Origin: Sistotremastrum niveocremeum HHB9708 | Taxonomy: Eukaryota; Basidiomycota; Agaricomycetes; Sistotremastrales; Sistotremastraceae | Direction of reading: 5' to 3' | Assembly: GCA_001630475.1 (NCBI GenBank) | Contig: KV419465.1 | Location: 1-64,000 of the forward strand | DNA length: 64,000 nucleotides | In this document: one piece after another, positions 23,812 to 35,500 of the stretch | Layout: every line of letters begins with the position of its first letter | How positions within the stretch are numbered: position 1 is the first letter of the stretch | Notes under the pieces: model-generated | The model's input: only the letters and a program-made list of their open reading frames with translations | Told to the model about the DNA's origin: nothing | The model's database searches: none | Position numbers and translations under genes: made by a program

Positions 23812-25101
23812 ATGGCTGGGTTTCGTGCTGTCCACGCCGTTACATCCGACCTCCAGCTCCCTGTTGAAATTTGGGGGATGATTCTCGAAGAGGCGTGTAG
23901 TCCAGTGACTGAACAGGAGATATTGTGCCATATAAAGTCTATTGGAAGGTAAATTCATTTAGTTTGCAGCTGGGCTGGGCTGAAGTTCTTGATCATCTGA
24001 TTATTCACTCAAATTGCTCGAACCACTCTGAAACCCGATCACAAATTCATGCTCTCATTAGCCCTCACATGTCGTACCTTTACAAGGATCGCTCTTCCGT
24101 TTCTCTTCCGATACATTTACATACCGGAGAAGTCCTTGTCGATGCCATGGCTTCCACCCCCGGTACCCCCCGCCGTACTCCCAACTCTCAAACTGCCGTT
24201 ACCTGCGGCTTTTGGGACAGAGGGCGTCTCTTATGGTGATATTGTCAGATACGTCTCTTTGGATGATCTGTCATGTACCATGGAAATTTTGAACAGCTGC
24301 CCCAATGTGTCACATCTGCTCCTCGCGTACGATCCGGGCAGTTTGCGCAGTCCGGACCTTGGAAGGATGCTCTCACATCTGAAGTCACTTGTTGCTCTCA
24401 AGATATCAGATTATGAAGTTGTATCATTGAGCACTACAAGCGACGGTTCGACCCCTGTCATGCCCAGTCTATCAAACCTTAGGACTTTCCTCTTCGAGCT
24501 TCCCCCAAATTATCCAGAGGATGCGGGGATCTGTTCGTGGGATCTGCCGAACCTTCAGTCGGTCCTGATCGCATCTCATCATGGAGGATATTCTGGGGAT
24601 TTCTGCTGCGCATCGTTTCTTGAAGTACATGGACACGCTTTACGATTCCTAAGCTTTGCTGGTAATATCACTGAAACGCTGACAATCAAAGCTCCAATAT
24701 CAGAGAGCCTTTGCCCCTCTCTAACTCACCTGCAGGTGACAGATCCTTCTGAACTGTTCAGCTGGAGTAAGGACAGGACGCCGATAATCATCCATCGCGG
24801 AGTTACAACCGTGACATTCGCTGAAATGACCTGGAAAATCTGCACTAATGAATATCAATACCCCAATGAAGGCTTGCAATCGCTTTGCCCGACAATCTTT
24901 CCTTCTCTCCGGAAGGTTCGTTGCGCGTGGGTCCCAAGCAGTGACGCCGAGTCCAGGCCTTATTTTGGGCGATTGGGGGACCGGTTGAAATTTGATCCTT
25001 GGTTTCTCGAGCTGTTAGTAGAATGGGAACAGAGAGATATCAAGCTCATCAGAATGGACAACGACGAGCTCATTTCTTTTGATGAAATGAGAGCGTGGTA
25101 A
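23812..25101 (+). CDS. F-box-like protein, family member 4 (type A), splice acceptor lost
   Basis: Exon 1, 23812-23948, encodes SDLQLPVEIWGMILEEACSP and VTEQEILCHIKSIGR. Exon 2 encodes FMLSLALTCRTFTRIALPFL and the full family body, including CPNVSHLLLAY, HRGVTTVTFAEMTWKICTN and EWEQRDIKLIRMDNDELISF. By alignment with member 5 the intron should be 23949-24008, but it ends in CAC instead of CAG. There is no AG between an in-frame stop at 23998 and the conserved ATG at 24049. Splicing to an in-frame AG at 24085-24086 would remove about 26 residues, including LTCRTFT. The long coding body is otherwise intact, so this is either a recent splice-site loss, an alternative short isoform or an error in the sequence. 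The upstream region resembles that of member 5, pointing to tandem duplication. Confidence 0.75.
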
Positions 25102-25434
25102 TCTACTGTAGAGAGGTGGAGGCATAGCATAGCTTTAGCCCCGGAAAATGATTTGTCCTTTCTTGTTCATTCGCCTTGCATTTTTCGCTATTGTTTTTGA
25201 AGGATATTACAGCATGTTTCAATAGCGTTGCAAAGCCAACTTGTCCAAAGCAATCCGTGTTGTGATTCGGACCGTCAGCTGTGATCGCGTACAACGGCCA
25301 GGTATTATTAAGATTCATTACTCATTGTTCAAAACGGAGACATGCACGTTCTCGCTAGAGACACGTTACTTCTCCTTGTGCTTGTCTGCCGGGAGCGTGT
25401 GTTTGTATATGTTTGTCACGGTTCAACCTCGACC

Positions 25435-26835
25435 ATGAGCTCAACGACAGGTGATTCGATGAACTCGGCGTTGGTAGGAACCTTCACTACTTAAATTGAC
25501 AAAGCTCACGTCTTTCTCTGATATAGGATCTTATGACGAGCGCAGCGAATCAGGCAGAGATCTCCGAAGAAAATCTTCTCTCAACCCAGACCCTGACATG
25601 CGATCTCCAGTTCCCAGTTGAAATCTGGAGGCTCATTCTCGAGGAGGCTTGCAATCCAATTACTGAGGAAGAGATGTCATTTGAAATGATGGCTACGGAA
25701 ACGTAAGTTCATTTTCCGTCAGAACTTGATAGGATCGAACGGACTGATTATTTGGACATTCAGCCAAACCTTTCACACCATCCGAGAGCCAGATCGGCAA
25801 TTCATGCTCTCCTTATCCTTTATATCTCGTACCTTCACAAAAATCGTCTTTCCGTTCCTCTACCGATACATTTTCATACCGATGCAAGACCCTGCATCGA
25901 CGCTATATGCAACTCTCAAACTGCCATTACCTGAGGCTTTCGGGAAAGAGCACCGGTCATACGGCGATCTTGTTAGATTTCTCATCATTGGAGACCCATC
26001 ATTCGCCGTTGAAATCCTGAAGAACTCCTCGAATGTATCCCACCTGATCATTCACGACCGTCCGCAGATTCGACGCATTACGGATCTTGGAAGTACGCTC
26101 GAGAAATTGAAGTCGCTTGTTTCTCTTCGGATGACAGAGTCACTTTTTGGATCCCTACGGACTCAGAGTGATGAAGCTACGCCTTCCAAGCCCACTTTAC
26201 AAAATCTCAGGGCCTTGTCCTTGAAAATCACTACAGACGATCCCCATGTTTTGAAGATCTGCTCTTGGGCTCTACCTAGCCTTCAATCGATCGTGATTCG
26301 CTGTCCCTTTTTTACTCGCGATGAGCGCGTTGACGGCTCAACATTGCTCAACGTACACGGACACGCGTTACGATCGCTGAGCTTCGACGGCGATCTATCC
26401 TTATCAATTCCAAAAGCTCCAACATTAGAAAGCTCTTGCCCACTTCTGACCCACCTGCTGGTTACAACCCCCGATCATCTGCTTGAAGGGATCGCAGACG
26501 GGACACAGACCATCATCCATCGCGGAGTAACGACAGTGACAATCACTGATATGACTTGGGAAAGCTGCATATTTGCAGATGGTTGTTATGGGGATGACGA
26601 CATTGAAGCTTTGCGAGACCTCCGCACGAAATTTCTTCCTTCTCTACAGGAGATTCATTGTCCGTGGGCCCCATACAATTACTCCGGTTTAGAGCCGTGT
26701 TTAAGGCGATCTGGCCAGTGGTCAAAATTCCAACCTTGGTTTCTCGAGGTTTTAGAAGAATGGGAGGGAAGCGGCATTAAATTCATCAGAACGGACACCA
26801 ATGAGCTCATCTCCTTCGAGGCTTCGACGAGTTGA
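25435..26835 (+). CDS. F-box-like protein, family member 5 (type A)
   Basis: Three exons: 25435-25473 (MSSTTGDSMNSAL), 25527-25702 and 25764-26835, with a phase 0 and then a phase 2 intron. Exon 2 carries TCDLQFPVEIWRLILEEACN and PITEEEMSFEMMATE. Exon 3 starts with QTFHTIREPDRQFMLSLSFI, then SRTFTKIVFPFLYRYIFIP, CPLLTHLLVTTP, HRGVTTVTITDMTWESCIF and EWEGSGIKFIRTDTNELISF. This is the most complete type A gene and the best reference for the damaged member 4 next to it. The family's usual LTCRTF reads FISRTF here. Substrate unknown; the F-box places it in SCF ubiquitin ligases by family. Confidence 0.85.
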
Positions 26836-27138
26836 GTGCGTGGTAATGTGCTGGAGAAAGCACCAGTAGACTCATAAAATGAAGCGTCCCTTCCTCATTC
26901 GCATTTTCTCGCTGTTGGTTTCTCTGGAAATGACCATCTTTCACTGGCGTGATTAGACCAATCTATTTCCTGATTCGGCCTCTCATTTTCGGCCGAGTAG
27001 TGAGATTGAGAGCAAACATGGACAAACACGATCCGTTGCTTTGTCCTTTGTGTCTCTACAAAGAGTATCATCTGGCGCGCCCTCAATTCATCGCATCAGT
27101 ACTCTCCGACAAAGGACGTCACATTCAATTGAAAGACC

Positions 27139-28443
27139 ATGCTATCAATTGCTCCAAAGCCGCCAGGCGCAAACGACGAACAGGGCGCTCATTCCCAAGC
27201 ATCACAGAGATTCAATATCCGGTTTCCTGTTGAGATTTGGAGGCTGGTCATTAGAGAAGTTTCCGACCATTTGGCTGAAAAGGAGATGAAGGACATTGTG
27301 GAGCATTTTATGTGATTTTATCAATCGTTCATCCGATTTCGCGACCTGATGTGGTATATATCTGGATAAACTAGGCACGGGAATCCCAGCATCCGAAAAC
27401 TGGACACTCGACCGACTCTCTGCGTGGCTCTCACTTGTCGTACATTCGCAAAATTAGCTCTTCCGCTCCTTTTCCATCTCACAGAGATGCTGACCTTTGC
27501 GCTCTCACCAACTTCGACCACTCTTTCCACAGCCCCAAAAATCATGTCGACTCTCACATCACCAGTCCCTACTTTCTTAAGCTCCGATGCACGTCTGTAC
27601 GGATATTTCGTGCGTTTCCTATCATTGGGATATCTGTCGCCGGTCTCCCATTTCAAGCAGGTCATATCCTGCTGCCCGAACGTCACACATATCGTGTGTA
27701 CTATCGTTCCGGGGCCGTTGAAGTGGGGTCCTCTATTAGCGCAGCTTCCTCGTCTCGTCGCTCTGCGAATCAACGCTTATGATTCGCTGTGTGCCGATGA
27801 CGACTCTTCGGCACTCACGTTCCCGAGAGTCGAAATTCTGTTCCTGCTAATTCAGCAGGGTAGTGCATGGGGCATCAACTCCTGGAATTTACCGAAACTT
27901 CGACGGCTCTCGCTTCTGTGTGTCAGGTCTCCGGATCTGACCGGGTCCGTCGAATTTCTCCAACGGTATGGAAAGACCTTGGATTATTTCTACCTCGAGG
28001 CAGGATTGAGCCCATTGGTTTTGGCTGAGCTAGAGAGTTTCTGCCCGCGTTTAAATCACCTAAAGGTCATTCATCCTTTGTTATTCGCACCTAACGACCC
28101 CAAATCCATCCACCGCGGGATCACTATCATCGAATTCCTGGACCTCAGACGTGAGGAACTAGAGGTCTCCACAGGAAACCCTCCCATCCGGCGAGTCCTC
28201 GAAAATCTTCATCTCATTCTCTTCCCTTGTTTGAAACAAATTCGATGTCCATGGGGTCCGAGAACCCCTCGGTCCCCTCCACGCCCTCCACCAGATATCC
28301 TGGCGTTTTTAGTGAATATCGATCGGCCTAAGAGACTTCCGACGTGGTTCCTTGAGGTCATGGCAGAATGGGAGAGGAATGGCATCGAATTGATTAGGAC
28401 GGATATCGACGATGTCATCGCTCTTGATAGTCTGAGTCAATAG
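27139..28443 (+). CDS. F-box-like protein, family member 6 (type B)
   Basis: Exons 27139-27311 and 27375-28443, joined over a 63-base phase 2 intron. Exon 1 encodes NIRFPVEIWRLVIREVSDHL and AEKEMKDIVEHFM; exon 2 starts HGNPSIRKLDTRPTLCVALT and CRTFAKLALPLLFHL. It shares YFVRFLSLGYL, CPNVTHIVC, DSLCADDD, HRGITII and EWERNGIELIRTDIDDVI with member 1 at 12-13 kb, so the two form type B. A Pro/Arg-rich insert (SPPRPPPD) lies before the conserved tail. The gene runs convergently into the omega-like transferase gene 232 bases away. Confidence 0.86.
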
Positions 28444-28674
28444 GATTTGTATCACTTTCATCCCAAGTCTAGTAGGATATGGTGGTCTATACAGTAATTC
28501 ACTGTATCGTGGGATTTGAGTTCAATGTATGTAAGATATCAAGCGGACGAAGTCGAATGCCAACATTCCAATCGCGAGCATATACATGTGTTATATTCGT
28601 TGATCCAGTACGTTCTGGTATGTATTATTTGTAATATTTCCTGTCTATCATAACAAGAAAAGGGTATTTCTAGA

Positions 28675-29671
28675 TCAAGGAATAACGCCTCCGCTTCTCG
28701 TAGCTTTGGCTGCTTCGCTCTGCGCTTCGTTTTTAAGGTATCGGTTGTAGATCTGAGCATAATAATTCCGTTCCGACGATGTCTTTTCCATAGAAGGATG
28801 GGCAAGCGCGTGTTTCACCCAGGCTAACAATTCGTATAACAATAATGAACAAGCGGGCTTCAGGTGAATGCAAAGACGTACCGGAGAACTTCTCATTGGT
28901 CCTCGAAAGGTCGAAAGCCCGATTCTCCTCAAGGATATACAATCTCCCGATAAAAGGCATCAGTACCACATCCGCAAGCGTCATCTCTTCACCAGCCCAC
29001 CACGGTCCTTTACCCCCGTCTAACATTCCATCCGACCACTTCTGGAGTGCTTCGTAGAGGGATGATCGGGCGGAATCTTGGGAAGAGGCATCTTGCGATT
29101 GGAGGAGTTTGAAGAATGTGGGGATGATGGATTTGGAGGTGTGGTCTATGGAGAGACGGACTAGAGAGCGGGTGTAGGGATCTTGTGGGAGGAGAGGCTT
29201 AGTGTTTGGGAAGGCTTGATAATGGGTTTGTGAGATTTGTGCGCAGTGGTGGTAAAGATGACTACGCAACCTTCTTCGAGATATTCGAGTATGACGAGAG
29301 ATTCGTGGATGGGTTTGTCGTTGTGTACGAGTGCGGGGACCAAACCTTTCGGCGAAACTTTGAGAAATTCTTTATCCTTCGCGAAAGTATGTGAGTGGCG
29401 GCTCGACGCGTTGAAGGTATACCATACTTTATGATACGGATTTTCTTCCTTGTATTCTGTGGGCTTAGAGTCGAACGCGCAATTGACAACGAAAATATAA
29501 ACGCTTACGATAATGTATACCCTTCTCTTCTAAGGCTATCCATACTCTCTGCACGAAAGGACAAAACCATCCCGCATAGAACATGAGATCTGCAGGCTCT
29601 TGATGAGCCTCGACGACTTTTAGAGCGCGTCCCGTCGCGTTTGGATGGATATCTGCGTCAGGCATAGGCAT
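28675..29671 (-). CDS. omega-like glutathione S-transferase
   Basis: A minus-strand gene of about six exons starting at the ATG at 29671. The N-terminal thioredoxin-like domain has DLMFYAGWFCPFVQRVWIAL, with the CPF motif whose Cys is the expected catalytic residue of omega-type transferases. It continues YKEENPYHK, SPKGLVPALVHNDKPIHES and LVILEYLEE. The helical C-terminal domain includes KPLLPQDPYTRSLVRLSIDH, WWAGEEMTLADVVLMPFIGR and a last exon from AWVKHALAHPSM to the stop at 28675. Members reduce glutathionyl conjugates and dehydroascorbate with glutathione in the cytosol. A TATA-like run lies 66-76 bases upstream. A short exon (YKEENPYHK) between two introns is needed to keep frame. Confidence 0.88.
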
Positions 29672-29736
29672 GGTCACTAAGATCGAGAGAGGAAGATGGT
29701 GAACTGGGAGGAAGGAGAGCTAGGTACATGGCGAGA

Positions 29737-29747
29737 TTATATATATA
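29737..29747 (-). promoter_or_regulatory. TATA-like box of the omega-like transferase gene
   Basis: Read on minus, an AGTATATATATAA run lies 66-76 bases before the start codon at 29671. Position and composition fit a core promoter element; no transcript start is shown. Confidence 0.5.
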
Positions 29748-30897
29748 CTCGTTATTGGAGTCGGGAAATGTTTGAGGAAGGCGTCAGGGAACAGCGGCGT
29801 GATCGAGCTGATGTCATGATCATCGGGTGTGCCTGATAGCCGGTGAGCCGGTGTGACCTTACGTGACGGAGACGTCGGGGATAACGGATGCGACTCCGAG
29901 CCAGCGTGTCTTTCAGGCGGCGGAAAGAATGTAGGAAATCGAAGCTGATTTGAGGCTAAGGGCGGCGATTATGGGAAAAGAGAATTCATAAAGATACAGT
30001 GCTTTTGACGTGGCCCTGAGATGTAGGGGTTCGAATCAGGATTATTGATATCGACTCGAGGGACGGAGGGCCGTCTCGTCCCACAGTGAAATATTTTGCG
30101 AGATGGCATGAAGAGTAGACTAGGGCGCAAGAAAGGGAAGTGGGCCAAACGGCGTAATTTCTGAGTGATAGTGGCGATAAGCTGTCCCGCCCTGAGGTGC
30201 ATGCGTAAACCTAGATTGCTATCAGCGCCCTGAGACCCGTTCCGCGTGGAGGCAGTCAGACTAGTGTCGGTGCATACAATTCGTAAGTTAAGGTGCGAGA
30301 GCACAGCCGAGGCAAAAAATGAGTTTTGCTTTAGAGTACAGTCGCCGAATAAGCATGCCGAACACGAGCAACGTAGTGTATTACGCAGCGCAATGGGTTA
30401 GGGATGATGATCAAGATTTCAAGAGGTCTTGTTGAGAGAGAATGAACCGAGTCAGAGAGAAATAGAGAGCTCGTGTGGTCTGTTCGGTGACTAGGGCAGA
30501 GGGCAAGCCTAAACGCAGGGAAGAGCCAATTGCTAAACAGTCCAGAATGATCGATGCTCAGTCGTGTTCCCCAGACGTGGAGATGACTCCGGTGGAATTA
30601 CATGTAACATAACGTGAAGGGGTAGGGTTTGCGAAGTTCGAATGAAGTCCAACCCGTCAATGCTCCGGAGAGACCTGAGCTGAGAATAAGGCGTCGTCGA
30701 GAAATACCGGCAAATATTCAGGACAAAGAGTGGTTCAAATTCTCAGGCGATCGGGTAGCCATGGAACTCTCATAAAAGGCTTTTAGACAGTCGTCGAGAG
30801 GCAATTGTGGATGTCTGGGAAACGCGGAAAGGGTGCGGGGAGCGCACGAGGCATCGGCTGGCGTCGCATAGGGGAGTTCAGTTACATAAGCAGAAAC
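29748..30897. other. divergent intergenic region
   Basis: Space between the divergent transferase and NAP1 genes. It contains no frame with a known domain. A GGTTCGAATC string at about 30028 recalls a tRNA T-loop, but the stems do not pair. Probably promoter and leader DNA for both genes. Confidence 0.5.
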
Positions 30898-30904
30898 TAT
30901 ATAT
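30898..30904 (+). promoter_or_regulatory. TATA-like box of the NAP1 gene
   Basis: A TATATAT run lies 78-84 bases before the NAP1 start codon at 30982, a usual spacing for a core promoter element in compact fungal genes. Confidence 0.45.
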
Positions 30905-30981
30905 CGGAGCTCGAATATTTCCCCAAGCCAAATTTTCTTGTCTTTGATCGTCGACACCCCAGTTCAACCCTTTCCGCAACC

Positions 30982-32527
30982 ATGTCGTCGAACCTCCCCA
31001 TCAACCAATCCAACATCACTGCTCCTACGCCACAAAATACGCCGCTCACCAGCGCGCCTGTCGCTCCTGGTTTGAGCAGACCCACTGTGCCTGACATCAG
31101 TGAAGCTATCGAAGAAGACGATGACAGTGAGGGCGACGAAGCTGGTGGCCCCGACTTCCAACAAGCCATGCTCGGAATGGTCCAGGGTCGTCTCGCGAGT
31201 CTCCTTGGAAAAAGCTCTGGTTACATCGAGTCGCTGCCTGTGGAAGTAAAAAGGACGCTGGAAGGCTTGAAAGGTGTTCAGGCTGAGTACGAGAAGCTGC
31301 AAAAAGAATTCAAGCTCGAGATGTGGGAGCTTGAGCGAAAAGTCAGTTCATTCTGCTCTTTCCAACGGTGTAGACGACCGTGTACTGACACGTCATGGCG
31401 GCTATAGTATCTTGCCAAGTACCAACCTGTCTTCGACCGCCGTCGTGACATCGTCGCTGGCAAAGCTACTGTCACTGAAGAGGAGGTTGCTGCTGGTGAA
31501 GAGATTTCGCGCGAAGATGATGAAGACTACGTTCCGCTCGTCGTTCCTGCCACTCCTACCACCGATATCAAGGGTGTTCCCGAGTTCTGGCTCACTGCTC
31601 TCCGTAACCACCTCGGCATCTCTGAACTCATCACTGACCGTGATGCTGGTGCTCTCAAGCATCTCACCGATGTCACCGTCACCTATATCCAAGAAGAGAA
31701 GAAGACTGGCTTCGTCCTTCACTTCCACTTCGCGCCTAACGAATACTTCACCAACCAGGTCCTCACCAAGACTTACCTCTATCAGGTATGCATTTCTATC
31801 TCTATCTTGATGCAGGTATGCTAAGCTCTCGGATAGGATGAGGTCGGTTACTCCGGTGACTTCCTCTACGACCGCGCCGTCGGTGATACTATTCACTGGA
31901 AGGAGGATAAGGATCTTACCAAGGAGATTGAGATCAAGAAGCAGCGCAACAAAAACACCAACCGCACTCGTGTCATCCGCAAGACGCGCCCCACCGAATC
32001 CTTCTTCAACTTCTTCAGCCCTCCCCAACCTCCTCCGGCCGTCGATGAAGACGATGAAGATGAAGAAGACGAGGACGAATTGGACGACATCGAGGAGCGT
32101 CTGGAGCTTGATTACCAGATCGGTGAAGACATTAAGGAGCGAGTACGTTCTTATCTTCCTTCGATTCACTGTCGGAAACTCATTGTGTCGTAGATCATCC
32201 CTCGCGCTGTCGACTTCTTCACCGGAAAGGCACTCGAGTTCGAAGGCGCTGAGATCGACGATGAGGATGAGGAAGATTTTGAAGATATCGACTCGGATGA
32301 TGTTGACGATGATGATGAGGTAAGTCTTGATTCTCCTACTTCATCCCCTCCCTCCCTTTCCTTCTCTCCTATATGCTCCTATTGTCATTGCGGAGCTTAC
32401 AGCTGACTTACAGTGATCGTTCCAGGACTCCGATGACGAGCCCCCTACTAAGCGTCGTGGTCCCCCTCCCAAGAAGGGTGCTGCGGCTTCTGGCAATGTC
32501 GACCCGGAGGAATGTAAACAGCAGTAA
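30982..32527 (+). CDS. NAP1: nucleosome assembly protein 1 (histone chaperone)
   Basis: Five exons, all phase 0: 30982-31341, 31408-31785, 31837-32142, 32194-32319 and 32426-32527, for 423 residues. NAP family marks are the long dimerisation helix region ([38 protein letters not shown]), [55 protein letters not shown] and the acidic tail rich in Asp and Glu, followed by [12 protein letters not shown]. It escorts H2A-H2B dimers and shuttles between cytosol and nucleus. The last four residues are CKQQ, a CaaX-type farnesylation motif also found in animal NAP1 proteins. Length and exon content look complete. Confidence 0.96.
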
Positions 32528-35500
32528 GGTGGTCGATCATGTGACTGCCTCTTTTGGTTGGTTGGCATTAAGGTTGACGGGGGGTTACTCGTTGTCGTCG
32601 ATCTTGTTCGGCTTTTAATATGTCGGAGCCGGGAATTAACTTCTCGCGTTACTTTCTTCTATCGGTTTCTTCTCTCCTCCGTCTTTGACTTTTGATCATC
32701 ACACTCTATCTTTCCGATCTCATAGTATTCAATCTTCTTTAATTGCGTGCACATGGTGCACCTTTTTCTCATCCCCTCGTGTTTTCTTCGTTAACCTGAT
32801 CTTGCGTTGTTCGTCGTCGTGCTTCCTCATCCCATCATACCAAAAATATTGCTCTCAATTTCGAATTCTACTCTTTCCACAGCCGCGATACTTTCTATAA
32901 TAATATGTCGTCGTATTGGGTGCCCATGCCATTCTGATCCGCAATCAAGTGAGACAGTAGCATAGTGAGCGTTGTGAATGTTTTCGGTGACGCTACTACC
33001 GGTCAGAGTGCTGGCGTGGCTCGGTCCGCGTGAGCCCGCTACCTTTTCTCCTTCCTCAACAACCTGTATCTTCATATGCCTGACTCTGGTTGTCAGTCTG
33101 AACGTCTTCCGTGCCGTATACCTTTGGGAAGTTATTGAATGTCATCTGAGCAGCAAGTTTTCGACTAACAAATATCTGGCAACGGTTTATCCAGACGAAA
33201 TCAATTTCAAGGTCTTGGTAGATCGATAGCAATCGAGGACCAATTGGCAGCGATTAACTAATGGGAGATAGGTCAATATTCTCCCAGAATGCTGTGTTAA
33301 GATCTACGAGGAGCACCCTCTCCCCCGTTGGGAGCTGACAATCCTCTAATCTGCTCGAGCTCGTCGTCACGTCATCAACTGGAAAGGGGGACTGCGATGG
33401 AAGTTTGGCTCTCACTGTTTTCAATGTCTGATTCCATTGTCACATTTAGATCAGACCTTATATGGCTCCGAAGGTACAGTATAAACGAACACATCCTCGA
33501 CGAAGAAAAATCAAACTGAACTGGGCGCTCCGAAGCTTACGAGAGGATGAGAAAGCAACTAAATTCATTAACGCATGATGCTCATCGTACTCATACTGAG
33601 GTTGGACACTATTGGTTCCCAAAACAACTGGCTGTAATCGTCTCGGCCTCGCACTGGTACCATCGTTGGGATCTCACCGAAGGTCTCGTGGGGAACTCTG
33701 ATGGACCAACACGGCTTTCATGCCCATTCAATCTTCCGGGATCGATAAATTTTCGCTTCATTCGCGACTGTATGTTATCGACTGCTTGAGGCTCAGTAGT
33801 TCTTCGAACGCTCAATGGATCTGATACACTGCCCCCGCCAGCATAAGCGATCGAGGCACTGCTTCCCACGCTCTGTCTTCTGCCAACTACTTGACGAGCG
33901 AAGAATATTCTGGACAGAACCTATCGAGAGACAGGAACATAGCCCATGCCATCCGTATCCCCTCATTCCAGGGCAGATATGTAGCGAAATACGTTTCCAT
34001 CCGAACGTCGGAAAAATGTCTGGGAGGTCGCTGCCATTCCAAGGGGGTCTTGAACCAGAAGGACTGTTCGTATGACCTTCAGAGCGCGTGTAAGTAAATA
34101 AGCCCTGAAGATGGCGACGCTGCGCCGTATAGGGTCATGACTGTGACAGGGAACGATGTTACCATTGCGCTATCGTATCGATCTCTCTGGGCTCTGGATC
34201 CATCTGTCCACGGTGGTGACCTGACTTCTATCTTCCATTACGTTGCGTGTGGGAGTGCCTAACCAAAATCCGAATTCACAGCGTCACATGGGTTTCTTGA
34301 AACGACTGGCGATCTCGGAGTTCGTGGTATATCAATTCCCAGGCATATCGCGCATGCCCACCGATTGAAAGCGATCAACAGGTTCGGCATCACATCTGTG
34401 TCAGAAACATCGACCGGGTTCGGCTCAATCATAAGTTCGCGTCGCCCCAATCCGATCTATTTCGTAATGTGCGTCGATCTCGCAGCTTACGAGCCAATTC
34501 TGCTTCGAGATAGGGTGCCCATCATTCATGCACATCTCTCCTATCTCCCATCAATACGGAGGCCCCTTGCCGGAACTGAATTGTTGGATCGACTCGTTCC
34601 TTCCGATGACCATTCTGCAGTATGATCAATACTGGCAACGAGATGGCGTGTTGCGGGCGTTCGAATGATTTAACAATGCTCAACTGAGGCATGATGACCC
34701 ACATGCCATTAAATGACACCCTGAGTGCTCGAATTTTGCCCACGAGTTCCGCGTCTACGAATCGGAAATTGGAAGTGATATGCTTAAGAAACTGCCACTG
34801 TCGATAAGATATATTACCGCCTTCTTCTGCGACGATATAGGGAGATACAAGGGGCATATTCCGCAGTACCCTGGCACCTACTTGAACAGGCGGTATATCA
34901 GTCGTCAAAAGCGTTCGGTATAGAAATCAAGCGAAGAATGACGCGTCCCGCTCAAGACCTCCGTACTCCATCTATAGATCTTATTGATCGACGTATCCTA
35001 CATCTACATGAGAAGCTGATCTTATAAGATCTGTAACGCAGCTTCGAATTCCTTCGATCCTTAGTCATATTCCAGTCTCGTGTACCGTGAGGTGGTTTAA
35101 CGAGCGCTACTCGACTTGTTTCGCCTTAGAGTTATCTCTGTATCAGGTTAGGGATAAGAGTCAACATCAAATTTTTACAGGAGCAAACAAGCGAGGTATA
35201 TGTCACGGCCTGATCTGGCCGGCCCGCAAATTCGCGTGGCACGGAGCTTTTTCACTCACAGAATATTTTCCTGCAAAACGATGATCATTGTGTCCATTCT
35301 AATTTAGTTCTTCGGTCTGATGCATACGTCATGAGATGATCGACATATCGCGGCGCTTCGTTTCCATGTCGTCAAGATCCATCTGACCGATCTAAGATAA
35401 TTGAGAGCTATCGGGAGCGTGTCTGTCTTGGCAAACCATGAGTTACTTCAATCTGCATAAATCCTAGAACGTGTTTTCAAAACTCAAGATAGCCCACATC

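Noticed and set aside
30020-30045. tRNA-like T-loop string GGTTCGAATC
   Set aside because: Flanking bases do not form a T-stem and no acceptor or D-arm is found nearby.
31402-32169. Long minus-strand open frame over NAP1
   Set aside because: It lies antisense to well-supported NAP1 exons and is explained by codon bias on the other strand.
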